Of a stretch of DNA of 64,000 nucleotides, positions 24,641 through 36,534 are shown in pieces. Positions within the stretch are counted from its first letter, which is position 1; every line of letters starts with the position of its first letter. The stretch lies in NCBI GenBank assembly GCA_031216445.1, contig CM062204.1:10718501-10782500 (forward strand), given 5' to 3'. The position numbers and the translations under genes are program-made. The notes below the pieces were generated by a model that saw nothing but the letters and a program-made list of their open reading frames with translations, was not told the origin of the DNA and made no database searches. Source of the DNA: Lateolabrax maculatus. Lineage: Eukaryota > Chordata > Actinopteri > Acropomatiformes > Lateolabracidae.

Positions 24641-25285
24641 GACACCAGAAAGGCAACGCAGGACGAGAAAAGCACAAAATGTTAACATTTTATTTACAAA
24701 GTTGTTTTTTTGTCATACAGAAAGTAAAAATGTAGCTACAACCTTGATTTGTGCAACAGGCGACCACACTAAAAATCATGGCTCGCTGGTTGCACAGCTG
24801 CTATAGCAATAATTTTATTGGGGAAAATAAGGAACAGAAAAAAATAATAAAAGACAAAAAATGAGAAATAATAAACCCAACAACAAAAAATAATTCATCC
24901 AACAAAATATTAAAAGCACAGACCCAAAACTAGATACCAGTCCCAAAGTCCTCACACGGGAATACATAAAGAGGGATCGACAGTGAAATTGTGGAATGCT
25001 GAGTGCTGGGCTGCCTGAGAACCTCTGGGCCGTGGGGTGGGTGAGGTGGAGGGTGTTGGGTGGCTCTCAGCTCCATGGGGGGAGAAAAAAAGGGGGGAGG
25101 GGGAGAAAAAAGGGGGGCAGCTCCACTTGGCCCACCCATCCGGTACAGTCTTGCCCCGTAAAAAGAGCTCAGAGCTGGGGGGGTAGACGTGGATTACAAA
25201 GGTGGTGCGACTTGTAGGAGGGCGGACGTTCGGGTTTGTGGGGCAGGAAGGGTAACTCGGTAGGCTCTCGTTTTCAGTTTTGCTC
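24640..25285 (-). other. anp32b: anp32b 3'UTR
   Basis: Sequence downstream of the anp32b stop on the minus strand. AATAAA on the minus strand occurs at 24814-24819 and 24689-24694, giving a 3'UTR of about 470-600 bases. The region includes a striking C/T-rich tract in the RNA sense (G-rich on the plus strand) at 25077-25117. Confidence 0.5.
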
Positions 25286-25500
25286 TTAATCGTCGTCTTC
25301 ATCGTCGTCGTCGTCGTCTTCATCCTCTGGGTCTCGCTTTCTCTTTTCGCCTTTGCCAGTTTCTGCTTCTGGGGGCAAAGAGGAAATATGTGTTATGTGA
25401 TGTCGGGGGTGCCAAGACCGTGAAACTCCAATGTCAGCAAAACAGTGAATATAAAAGGAAATTCGATCTGCAGGCACAAAAATGACATAATATAGTCTTT

Positions 25501-25543
<43 letters not shown>

Positions 25544-28500
25544 CACACACACATCTATAAAACAAATTCCCAGGCTTCTTTATGTGTATTTAGTGTTAAC
25601 TATTATAAATAACTTCAACCTATCAGCACTATCAAACACATCCTCTAGTGGAATCTTAAGTGTTTAAGAATGGTCACTATCATGTTTTGCTGTCCCCTAC
25701 ATGTTATAGTGTTACACTATTAGGAGCTCGAAATAAACAGTGTCAGATTTTTCAGGATTTAAAAGGCCTTTCCTCCTCAGACGTTTTACAATCACAAGCT
25801 TGTCAGCTTTTTAACATCCTCATACCATTTTACTTGTAATTCATCTAATTTTAGTTACATTATGACTGGTCAGTAATGAGTCATCACTTAATGATGCCTT
25901 GTGAACTTTTTGGACTCTCCCACATATAGAGTTTTCTCTAAACAGAACCACCAGCAGGTGTCATTATTTGTAATATCAAAGTTCACACCCATATATGTAA
26001 ATGTACTCAATTCTGTACACACATCTTATATTTAAATATGCACCTTATGTATAATAAAAATGTAAAATCGGAGGGACACTGTCCCAACTATCCCACCCCG
26101 CCTTCCTATTAACAGCAACATGCTTTGTTTCCAAAACTGGACCACTGTGGTTTAAGTGCGTTTGACTACAGACCTTTGCCCACACACCACATAACTAACA
26201 TATAACACATTAGGCAAAAGGGCAATATGGTAATATGTATTGTGTAGAATTAATTGACACTTTCACTTTTAATAGTTAAAATAAACACAAATGGAAAGAA
26301 TAGGAAAATATGGGCTCATGTTGAATTCATACAGAGATTTTGCACTTAAATATTCTTTTTTGAGTCAGTAAATATTATGTACAGTCACTTTATGCCCGTC
26401 TGTACCTCTAATTGCAGTGAAAGTAACTCTGTCCAACCCACTCTGTGAAAATCAGTGAACTTGTATTGTACGCTCCCAAAGTATGAGATCTAGTAAGTGT
26501 TGTGTTGTACGTTTTTTGCGTGCGTTTTTTCCATATGTGAAGGGGCTTGTTCAAACTAAGGAAACGGTACATACCGTCCTCGTCTTCGTCCTCATCTTCA
26601 TCTTCGTCATCCACTTCCCCATCCTGAGTGAAATCTTCCTCCTTGGTAGAAAAAGAAATTACAAATTAAAACAGAAACAATGAACCTGAACTCGTTTGCA
26701 AGAAAAATGTTCAGCCGAATAATCCCGTCAAGCTTTTTAAAATGTTTTTATTACCTCATCTTCTCCGCTGACCTCATCATCGTCTTCTTCTCCTTCTACC
26801 TCTTCTTCGTCTTCCTCGTCATCCTCTTCTTCGTCAAAGTCCTCCTCCTCTCCATCCTCATCTTCCTCCTCCTCTCCCTCTGCAACACAAACGTAACAAC
26901 AATCGGTCAAACTGTGTAACCACATTCCAACAGTTATGAATTACATGTTCAGTAAATGAAATTGTGTTGCAATGAAAGTCTAGTTAAGTTGCAGCCAGCG
27001 TGAGGTTAAACTGTATTCTCATATTATTTAGTACTCTTTAATACTCTTTAATACTCTTATTTGGCAGCAGTAATGGGCAAACTGCATCCACGACGAAATC
27101 TTTCCAGCTATAGTGAACTAAAGGGTATCATTACAGCAGGAAGACCCCGAGCCACCTCTGAGATACTGGAAGAACGTCTTACCTTCATCTTCATCATCAT
27201 CTACGCCGTCTCCGTCCACCTCTCCGTCAGAGTCAGAAGCTTCCCTGTCCTCCATGTCATAACCATCCAGGTAGGTGAGCTGGGGAAGCAGCTTGAACAC
27301 ACTCTCTCTGTAGTCATTCAGGTTTGTCACTTCACAGTTGAACAGGTCCAAACTCTTCAAGTTATCCAGCTTTTTCTGTTGATTAAATACAGCAAAGTAC
27401 TGGGATGAGAAACTGCTGCACGTCCTGTCTTGAGTTAAGGGTACTACATACTATTATGAGTACAATGTCCATAAGGTTAGGTGATATGTACTGTAAAGAC
27501 CAGTAGATTTCTATGCCATTTATACAGGAGTTGGTTACCCCATTAATATGTCTGGTAGTATTAGGACCCTGTAGGCAGAACCATTTGTGGCAGTGCTGGA
27601 TTTAGAAGATGTTTCCATCAATGTGATGAACTATCTTGACTTATCAGGTACTCAATTTTCAAGAATTATTTGAAATTCATTTATGCAGATATTAAATACA
27701 TGTGCAATTGATAAAGAAGGTCTCTCCTGAACTTTTCAAGGTCAGTTCCAGTATATGATGGAGTGTAATCAGATAATTTGAACATTTGTATCCAAATATA
27801 CACAAAGCAGTGCTGAAATTAGAAATCTAAATGTTGTTTGTGGACTGTTTGTTGAGTAATACCAGTTAATAATTAATACTGCTGTGTGAATAACAAGACT
27901 GTGTATCAATATACAAACTGCTTTGTCTACTTATAATACATTTTGCATTAATATGACAACAAGAAAAACAATGTCCGCACCAAAATAAGATTAAGTAGAC
28001 ACATGTTGTCGGTGTGCAGATGGATGTGTGCGGCGACTGTTGCTTCTAACGGACGTGGAAATACATACCAACGGTTCCAATGTGCTGATGTCTTTCAATT
28101 TGTTGCCACTCAGGTTTAGATGTGTGAGGTTGGGTAGTTTCTCTGCTAAAACATCAAGGCCGCCGCTGATTCTGTTGTCACTCAACTCCAGCTGAAAGGT
28201 GATAGAAGAAAATATTATTCCAGCTGATACTTTTCACAATTCAGCTTTTAAACGGGAGGTGTGAAGGTGAAACATTTTACCTTTTTGAGTTTTCCTAGTT
28301 TAGGCAGGTTGGAGACTGAGATTAAACCAACGTTTATCAAACTGAGGAACTCCAGGTTGACGAACTCAGCTGTGAGGCCTTCGATTTTTCCTTCAACTGA
28401 TCGACAATTGTCGAGGACAAGTTCTCGTACCTGAAATATATAAAAAGGTATAAGATGCCGCTGATTGGCAAACTGTCCTTTTAACTTTGTGTAAAGTGAT

Positions 28501-29195
28501 TAAAGACATTATGTAGTTGCTGTAAAAAAAAAGAAAGAACATACATTAGAAAAACAAGTGTGAAGGCGGAGTTACTCTCAGTCCGTTAAAGCCAACACAC
28601 CGGTTGCGCAATTCGGCGTTGGACAAAAAACGTTGCAAAAAAAAAAAAAAAAAAGTTGTTGCCAACCGTCAAAGATCCCCCGTTTCCCGAGTAAAAAAAA
28701 CACCGAAATGGACACCGTGTCTCCGTCTCAAAGCACCCCGCATCATGGCGTGCTCGGTTCGCCCGGGCACGGCGGCGAACGAGCTGACTTTCTCCGCCAC
28801 TCGGACGACTCGGCTCCCCCATGGCCGACCGAGGCTGCCGCTAACCACAAGTGCAATGAATAATTTTTTTTTTTTTTTTTTTTTTTTTTTGGGTGAGCTA
28901 ACGTGCTACAGGCTAGCCATTGCCCCCTTTTCCAAACGGCAGAGGAGCAGCTACAGTCTGCCCGCCCGCCATTAGACAACCCAACAGCAACGGACAGGAT
29001 TGCGAATACACCCCTTAGTAAAGATTTTCTTTTTTTCCCGTAAAAGCTTTCACTGGGGAAGCGGAGCCGTCTTTTTGTCGTCGAGCTGAACGACCGTTTA
29101 TTGCCAGTTTGTTACAGGGGTTGTTACAACGGCGGGTTTTTTTTTTTTTTTTTTTTTTTTGTAGGTCGAAGGAAATATATTGAGAACGGAAATTT

Positions 29196-29226
<31 letters not shown>

Positions 29227-30878
29227 CAAAGATGGAGACAGTTCCTTTCTCCCAGAGCTTCAAAGACGACAGAATGACAACATGGCGATTCCTGAGACAC
29301 AGTATGCAGTTCTCTAAACACTTCAACGGCAGAAAAAGCGCTGTTTAGAAAGAGTGACTATCGCTACTGACACATTACTCGAGTTATTTTTTCGATGTTA
29401 AATTAGTTTTATTTCATGCATGGGTCGGGAGGAAACGCCGGCCGTCGAGTTTTTGGCTGCCCACGCATGAAGCGCGGTGCACCGGATCTCTGTGTCATTC
29501 AGGCAGGCTGGCTCGGTGAATGAAGCCCGCTGGCCGACTAATCGATCCGTTTACTCGCAAAACAAACGTCAAGTTTGGCTCTTATGACACTCACTCGGAA
29601 AGAGGAAAGACAAGTTGTGTTTGATGCTTTTTTTTTTTTTTTTTTTTGAGTTCACAACCGGGAATATTTTGTTGTCTTTGAGCAGCGTAGCAAAGGGGGC
29701 AATATGGCGGGAACAAAAACACTAAGTTACGTGGGCTGCTGTCTTGATTGTGACTCGGAATCGTGTGATCGCCACACTTCCTTTTTAATAAGTATGCAAT
29801 GTTTAGACGAGTGAGATGCACCGATAAGAAAGGGAAACGTAGCTGCTATTCAAGTGAGTGTGCGTGTGTGTGTGTGTGCTATTTTAGGGAATTAACTGCT
29901 GCACACTCCCTTTAAAAACTTACCGATCGCAACAGCTTAAACGTGGTTTTAAAGCAACAAGGATTACAGGAACACTTGGCTATTTTCTCTTAGAGTTTGT
30001 GTAAATATCCCCGGACCACGCTTTGAGTTAACAGTGGCTTCACGTTAAATGGTCAAGGTATGGATGACTCGTGAATCAAGTGACTGTTTTTTTTTTTGTT
30101 GTCGCTGCTGAATCCGGCCGTTTGATATTAACCTTACCCTCCGCACATCTCCGAGGCACAACTCGTGATCGGCGATGGCCCGTTTTCGTGCCACCAAAAC
30201 TCACATTTCTTGCACGAACGGAGTTGTAAAGAGCATTTTTTTTTTTTTTTTTTTAATAACGACAGAAAAAAAAAAAAAAAAAAAGCGCCCCGTTTTCTAG
30301 CAGTTATGCTAGCAGCAAACATGGCTTCCCAGGTCTGTGTAAAACACACCAGTCTGTGAATGCCAACCGCGGCGCAGGAAGCAAATCTCCCCCCAATATA
30401 TCAGCGTGAAAAAAAAAAAAGAAGTTTACTAATTGTGCCACCGCGGTGGAGTCGAGCTGAACCGTGTGTGCACCGCTGACCACGGAGGCTGCGAAACGGT
30501 TAAAGCGCCGCAATAATGCCAGCGAGCTGAGGAATCGCCGTTTCAAAGTAACGATTGAATATAGCTTTTTCTCGTGTCGTTTCCCCCCGCACGCCCCAAC
30601 GCAGAGCGGCATAAAGGCTTAAAGCTTGTTGTGCGAGTGTTTTTTTTTTTTTCTTCCGCCCCAGTATAAACGAGAAACACAATCTAAAGCCCATGTGGTC
30701 ACCATTACGTTAGCCACACAGGTCACTCGCGAAGCAAGAGAGAGGAGAGGAGGAAAAAAAAAAAAAGTAGCTAGCGAGGCTAACCAGAAAACTAAGGGTT
30801 GGTTTTTAAAAAAGCACGACTCACATCAGACGGTGTCCTGTTTCTTAGCTCCAAGTGGATCCTCTTTTTCATGTCCAT
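25286..30878 (-). CDS. anp32b: ANP32B, acidic leucine-rich nuclear phosphoprotein, 7 coding exons, 264 aa
   Basis: Nuclear/cytoplasmic histone chaperone and phosphatase-regulating protein of the ANP32 family. Exons in transcript order (minus strand): 30878-30825, 28430-28281, 28191-28069, 27375-27183, 26879-26755, 26641-26575, 25368-25286. All junctions are GT-AG, total 795 bp, stop at 25286-25288. The N-terminus MDMKKRIHLELRNRTPSDV is the family cap. Leucine-rich repeats follow to about residue 130 (LEFLSLINVGL, LPNLTHLNLSGNKL, LKSLDLFNCEVTNLNDYR), then the LRR C-cap QLTYLDGYDMEDREA. Residues about 158-237 are almost entirely Asp/Glu, and a KRKR basic signal sits at about 246-249. Human ANP32B is about 251 aa and nearly identical in the LRR part; the tail pattern and cap favour B over A or E. 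The acidic tail is split over exons 4-7. Confidence 0.96.
25502..25539. repeat. (CA)n microsatellite in anp32b intron 6
   Basis: About 18 CA units in the last anp32b intron, followed by a short A-run and a few more CA units. Confidence 0.95.
28431..30824 (-). other. anp32b: anp32b intron 1: CpG-rich with many long A and T homopolymers
   Basis: This 2.4-kb first intron is clearly richer in CG dinucleotides than the flanks, suggesting a promoter-proximal CpG island. It contains at least eight homopolymers of 12 or more: A at 28637-28654, T at 28864-28890, T at 29137-29160, A at 29199-29226, T at 29628-29647, T at 30236-30254, A at 30266-30284, A at 30409-30420. Shorter runs lie near 30640 and 30753. 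Open frames across it are low-complexity (poly-Lys/poly-Phe) and are not genes. Confidence 0.8.
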
Positions 30879-31100
30879 CTTGCCCCTATGAAAGTTAAAC
30901 TTTTCTCTCTTGGGTTTTGGTGGGATCTTCAGTCCAAAGGCAGAGATGCCCTAATGGAGGGAGAATATAGGACTGTATAATGAACTGAGCCAAACGCTAA
31001 GTTAGTCGGAGAGAGGAGAAACCATGGAGGGAAACGGGACTGAAACAAAATATATGCTCAACAGCGCCATCTGCGTCCAGAAACGCCCATCGCCTCCATA
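30879..31100 (-). promoter_or_regulatory. anp32b: Probable anp32b promoter / 5'UTR region
   Basis: Sequence immediately upstream of the anp32b ATG on the minus strand, at the edge of the CpG-rich block. No TATA box is obvious, which fits a housekeeping-type promoter. It also holds a weak CTCF-like match on the minus strand at 31064-31077 (GACGCAGATGGCGC, 11 of 14 core positions). Confidence 0.4.
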
Positions 31101-33340
31101 AAGGCATTGCAGTCACAAAACATGACGCTGCCCCGAAACAGTGCTATGGTGCAATTTATTTTCTGCAAGGAAAGTACTGTACCATGTTTAGGGGAAGACA
31201 GGAGGCTTTTGTCCGGAAAAAAACACTGTTTTATTAATTTAGGGTATATAGAGGACGTGTGTACAGTTTATCTACAATAGCATTCAACCAATTCGACGTC
31301 GATAAAGTAGGTCATATGGTGAACTTTGTTTATCTGACTCACTTAAAGTTTGAAAACATGCACACCTCTGGTATATTTAACGTTACGTTGTTATTGATTC
31401 ATGTTCAGTGTGTAATTAAAGCAAATATCCAACATGGTAAAGAAATCCTGTTTTGAGTATTACTCAAACCTGTTGCCCACCAAAGCAACAATATCTCCTT
31501 TGTTTTTTGCAAATGCATATTTTTTTAATTGTAGCCCAGTCAGTGATGAATTTGTAATGTGACAATTTTGATCAATAAAGTGCATAATGGATAAATTGTG
31601 TTGTACTTTTGGTTCCTAAATGCCAGATTCTTTTAACCATTTGGACACATGGCCAGAAAGGAGGGGTGTATTTGGTTTGCAGTAAAGAGAGCATTGTATA
31701 TGCATGTGGAGAGTAGGGCACCCCCTCCGACCCCACCCCCTCTTTACTTCCTGACACCAGAGCCCTCATGTAGGAGTCTACTGAGTATGCATTTTAGGTT
31801 TTTATTTATTAAAATATGAATGAGCAATTATATTCTGCATTATGGCCAAATGATGGATTGATTTTTAAGGTCAGAAGTATAATAAAGATTTAGCACGAAT
31901 GATCATAAGCTCCAGGCTATAATGCTGTATATACACTGTTCAGTGTTCATATCAAATAGTCTATCTTTGGCCTTGTGCAAATTGTACATACAGAATATAC
32001 ATATGTATGTACAGTATATTAACTTTTTAAAATCAGTGTTTGGTAGTTGAAAATGTACACCAGAAGATGGCACTGTAATATCTTCTTTGACATTCCTCAA
32101 ACTTGAGTTTAATTGTGCAACAGTAGGGGTGGGTGTGTGTGAGTGAGTGAGTGAGTGGCAGTCTTTTTCTGCTTTTGGCTGTAACAGTAATGCTGATAAT
32201 AATCTGTCATTTGGAACAATGTGCATACTTGGCAGCAGTCAATTCTTGTGTCTTTTTACCAGCTGAAGAGTTAACTGTGCAGCCCAGTTGGAAATCAATA
32301 TTGATACTGGTGGTCGTCTTAAATATTCAAAGCAGTTTTTGTTTGTTTATTTTGTTAAATTTTAACAATGGGACAGTGTGTTAGTCTCTTCTCATGAAGG
32401 TAATATTTTCCACAACAACTTGTTTGCACCTATAAGTTTATCCATTAAGAATGCACTACATGAACCCAAGAGTAATTTAGGTTGACATGCAGTTCTACTC
32501 TAATTTTAAAGAGTGTGTGTGAATTGAAAGCGGCTCCTTCAATACAGACTTGAGCGAATTTAACCAAGAAACCCTCAACATTTCCTCTACAGTGCTGGAG
32601 GCAATTGGCAGTTGAGTGTTATTTACCCTGCTGGACAGCTTCTTTCTCTGAGTGGCTCAAACACACACATCAAGGCTCAATGTGCTGTGAGAAGATTGAG
32701 AACACACCCCAACTGAGCAGCTCTCCATCTGTGAGATAAGATGGGTATGCCCCCCACTCCAGTCGAAAGACAGGATTTCTTGCTGGGTCTAATGGCTTTT
32801 CAACATAGTAGTCCACCCATAGTACTTTATAACACATTCCTTTATTAGAAAAAGACATATTTAGCATGAACAAAAACAGTGTTTATGTGTGTGTTTATTG
32901 ATAATTACTGTTATTACTTATGCAGAAAGCAACATGTAGGCCTTTGGAATATTGGCTCATTTATATCCCATTCAGAACTTCATTTAACTATTCACCTGTT
33001 GTGTGCCCGCCAACAATATTAGGAAATTTAGACATGGAATAATTGTCTAAATTCAGTCAAAGTATTCTTTTGCCATCGCTAGGCAACAGCAACATTTTAG
33101 CTTTACTGTGAGTTGTCGGCTTGCTCACAAACATGCATGCAAAACAGAAGAATTCTTATTATTTTCGAGTCTTTACTGGTTTAAGACCGTATCACACAAA
33201 CAAATTCTGCTTTACTTTTGAGTCTAATAAGCCTGCTTTTATATATATTTCCTCCTTGACCACATACATATTTTATTCCTATCTCACACTGCCCACACAC
33301 AACTTGCTCCAGTCTTTTTTTTTTTTTTTCTCCGTCAGTG
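31101..33340. other. Intergenic region between anp32b and hemgn
   Basis: AT-rich, with no coding exon recognised. It holds a plus-strand CTCF-like site (32060-32073) and a good GATA-type site, AGATAAG at 32734-32740, upstream of the erythroid gene hemgn. Open frames such as 31903-32226 have no recognisable domains. Confidence 0.5.
32060..32073 (+). promoter_or_regulatory. CTCF-like core motif
   Basis: CCAGAAGATGGCAC matches 13 of 14 positions of CCASYAGRKGGCRS; the mismatch is at position 5. It lies about 1.5 kb upstream of the hemgn start. Occupancy is unknown. Confidence 0.35.
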
Positions 33341-33408
33341 CTGTGCCAACTCCTCCAGCTTTACAAATATGATAAGACCAAAGCTGCAAGAACTCTTCCA
33401 GCACTATG
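33340..33408 (+). other. hemgn: Possible alternative or upstream exon of hemgn
   Basis: A T-rich tract followed by cag ends at 33339, and a GT donor (gtaatg) begins at 33409. In between, ATG at 33369 opens a 13-codon frame (MIRPKLQELFQHY) leaving phase 1, which would join exon 2 at 33978 in frame. It may be a 5'UTR exon, an alternative start exon, or chance. Confidence 0.25.
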
Positions 33409-33427
33409 GTAATGGTTAACCAGATAA
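33370..33427 (+). promoter_or_regulatory. hemgn: Two GATA-type sites upstream of hemgn
   Basis: TGATAA at 33370-33375 and AGATAA at 33422-33427 both fit WGATAR and lie about 100-160 bases upstream of the hemgn ATG. HEMGN is known to be a GATA1 target in mammals, so these are sensible candidates for erythroid promoter elements, although six-base matches are frequent by chance. Confidence 0.35.
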
Positions 33428-33527
33428 TTCATTTAGGGGTGGGAATAGAAAACAGTCAGAAGTTATTCTGTCTTGTCTGTGCTTGCCCACCGTCAATGAG
33501 CTGAACTCATTCATAGTAGGACTCAGA

Positions 33528-35358
33528 ATGGAGGATACGTTGCAACAAGAGAAAGAGTCGGAATATAAAAATCCGAACGAGGACCAAGGTGAACCCTCTT
33601 TTTTTCTTTTGAAATGAAGTATTTCAGTATTTCCACACTAGAAAGCTGAGAGAGCCAGTTATTCATTTGCATACTGTGTGGTGTCTTAAGGTCAACTCAG
33701 ACACAGGAATATTTTAATCTACATCTAAGCTGCATTTCTACAAATAAAAGACAAGTTTAGTTGATCTGTGAAATCTTAAAACTTGAACCTAGAGTGGAAA
33801 TGTTTCTGTCAAAGACTTGCCAGTGTGTAGCCGGAAGAAAAATGTCTGAACCGCATCTTTATATGCCATCAGTCACTCGCATTTGCAAGTCATGTGTATA
33901 AAATACTGCTCTGCATATCTTTGATTTTATAGTGCCCTTGTTAGAATGGTTTCTCTGCATGGGTTTCTTTTTTTTAGGCGGGATCCGTCGACGATTGCGG
34001 GACAGGGATCTTCTCAAGAAGAGAAAAGCTGAAGCTGAAGAGAAGGAAACTAACCAGTGGGTTTTGGGGTAAATTTATAAAAAACAAAATGTTAGTGCAG
34101 TGACCTACATTTACAGCCAAGTTAATTTGGAGTAATCGTCATAAGTTTAGCAGTATGGACTAATTCTTCAAATTCAAGCACTTGTATACCAGTGTAATGA
34201 TACAGTAAATATGAGTTTGAATGCATTATAAAGTAAAATTTAGTATCAGAAAGGTTTAGTAAGGCTTTATTAACAAAACTTGAATTATAAAACACTGTAC
34301 TTCACAATGTGAAAACATTATCAGCTGCTTATCACTCCTCTGCTTTATGCTGAATGTGGAGCAAGAGGAAACCAAAGGTTGCTCTGGCGTTTCTATTGAC
34401 GCCCCCGATCCAGGTCAAGGACTTTGTACTATTAGCTTTGCAGAAGTATCACAAAGAGCTGTATCAATGTCCACTGTTGCTGAGGTTGATTACAATTGTT
34501 GTACTCTTTCAGGGTGGAGAGCCAGAAGAAAAGACCTCGGTCTGAGGACAAGAGCGGCGCAAAGAAGAGAGGGAGGCCCAGGAAGGCTGAACCCACACAG
34601 GAGATATCTGCCATTCAGGAAGAGGCAGCAACGTCTCAGGAAGCCCCTTCGGTGGTGATGGTGCCTAAACCTGCTGAGGTCCTCGCAGATCAAGGCTCAC
34701 TGTCCACTTTACTTTCTGTGCAGTCACAACCAGCTGCCCCTGCTCCTCTGCCAGTGTTTGGATCTGTCCAAAGCCCTCTCACTGCTCCTACTCTAACTTA
34801 TCCAGCTCCAGTTAACCCGGCTCCAACTCCAGCCCTTTTTTCACCCTCAGTTCAAGCTCCATCTCCCACCAAGGTTCTGGATACGGCTCCAATTCCTGTC
34901 CAAGACTTGGCTCCAGCTCCAGCTCCAGATGCTGTTCCAGCCCTGACCCAAGCCCCGGTTCCAGCTGTAGCTGCTGCTCCTCCTGAGGCTCCACCCCAGG
35001 TGGAGACCGTCTACATAGGGTCACAAGGCAGGGAGGAGGCCCCTGACCAGGTCCTCATTGAGGACTTGGGCCCAGATGACGAGGAAAACGTCATCGAGAA
35101 AAGAGATGGTGAAGGTAATAAAGAGGAAATTGTATCTGCAAGACAAATGAATGGCGTGGAAATATAAGCTTAAACAAAACTTTTGAAACATAGCCTGGTT
35201 GAAGGTCTTAATATTAACTGCATCCTGTCTTTCTTTCTGTTTTAGATTTGAGTGAGACACCGTTGATCAACCTACCTGAACAAAACAAAATGTTCTCAAT
35301 TCCCACCTTGTCTTCGCCGCCTCCTCCACAAGATTATCTCCCAGGAAATTCATTCTAA
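33528..35358 (+). CDS. hemgn: Hemogen, erythroid nuclear protein, 4 coding exons, 288 aa
   Basis: Nuclear regulator of blood-cell development (EDAG in mammals). Exons: 33528-33588, 33978-34068, 34513-35114, 35246-35358; GT-AG, phases agree, 867 bp. The recognisable family block is LRDRDLLKKRKAEAEEKETN followed by QWVLG (residues about 27-51), which aligns with human LRNRELLRKRKAE...KETSQW. A second basic cluster follows (KKRPR, GAKKRGRPRK, about 56-80), together a bipartite nuclear localisation signal. Residues about 110-215 are rich in Pro, Ala and Val with repeated AP units. An acidic stretch (QVLIEDLGPDDEENVIE, about 225-245) could be a transactivation segment. The start chosen (MEDTLQQEKE) gives an acidic, Glu-rich N-terminus like that of human; an alternative upstream ATG at 33369 also splices in phase. 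Human HEMGN is longer (about 484 aa) because of a different repeat region. Position beside trmo and anp32b supports orthology. Confidence 0.88.
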
Positions 35359-35683
35359 TTTTTCTAAAACACACATTTCAGATGCTGCCTCAGTTCAGAA
35401 CATGCTACCCAGACTACATATTTTTCTGTCTTTCTGTCAGTTTGTATCTGGATATTATTTGGTTAATGTGCAGCCTGTTGGTTGTAGAAAGCAAACATGT
35501 TGAACATATGCATGAATTCAAACCAAACCTCTATGCTTATTTATTTTGTTTTGTATTTTGCTTTTAGTAAACAGCAAATTTTGCCTGCTTTTTACATAAA
35601 ACTAAATGATATAAATAACTGGTAATTATGTATTTGTAATTGTGGATTTATTTGATTGAATTTTGTAAAAGTTTTTTTCACCT

Positions 35684-35689
35684 AATAAA
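35684..35689 (+). promoter_or_regulatory. hemgn: hemgn poly(A) signal
   Basis: AATAAA 326 bases after the hemgn stop codon (TAA at 35356-35358), followed by TG/T-rich sequence. It is the first canonical hexamer downstream of the gene. Confidence 0.65.
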
Positions 35690-36030
35690 ATACACTGCTT
35701 TCAATCATCTGCCTCTTGTCATTATTACCTATGTCATCCACAGACACACACTGTTTAAACGATGAATGTGACAAATGTGTGATATAAAATGTATTTTTGT
35801 ATTAATTAATAGATTTGAATACCTCTATTTACTATCTTACATAATTTGTGAAGTCCATAGATGATACAACTGGTGTTTTTGTACAGGCACTAATGAGAAG
35901 TTAAAGTTTACTCAGATACATGGAAATACTTATAAGTATATTTCATTATTGCTTACAGTGTGAATGGCTCTACTTTATCTGCCTGTTTGTAAAACTGCTA
36001 TTTTGCTGGTAGTACTTAATTTAATACTAT

Positions 36031-36453
36031 ACAGAGGTGGAAGAAATATCTGGATCATTTACTTCAGTAAAACTGCCAATACCACAATGTAAAAATACTC
36101 CATTACAACTAAAAGTCCAGATTGGCCCCTGTCAGTGTAATATTATTATACATGATATTATTTGATTATTATTACTGACGCGAAGCATCATTAAGCAGCA
36201 TTTTAGTGTTGTAGCTGGTGAGCCAATTGTTACTACTTTATATCCTGTTTCATCTATAACAATGCATTGTATTATATAAGATGATCTTATATTTTGTATA
36301 TATATTTGTATATATATATATATATATATAGTGAGGTTACCAAAGCTGTCAGATAAATACAGAACATTTCCCCTCTGAAATGAAGTAGAGTGAAAGTAAA
36401 TACCACAAACCTATTATAGTACTTGAGAAAATTTACTTACATTCCACCACTGG
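36031..36453 (+). mobile_element. Transposon-like repeat with short terminal inverted repeats
   Basis: The left end reads AGAGGTGGAAGAAATATCTG and the right end ATTCCACCACTGG, whose reverse complement is CCAGTGGTGGAAT, so the ends are inverted copies of GGTGGAA. The interior shares AATACTCCATTACAA, AAAAGTCCAG and AAAGCTGTCAGATAA with the copy at 10018-10685. No transposase is present, so it is probably a non-autonomous DNA transposon. An (AT)n run at 36308-36330 lies inside it. Confidence 0.7.
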
Positions 36454-36534
36454 CTGTATATTGTGGTTCTGAATTTATAAATAAAGCTTCATTTATAAAA
36501 AATAGTAACTGATGAGCGTTGACCCACCTCTTGT

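Noticed and set aside
28604..28979. Frames of 76-123 codons in anp32b intron 1
   Set aside because: They depend on poly-A/poly-T runs (Lys or Phe runs) and conflict with each other on both strands; the region is the CpG-rich first intron.
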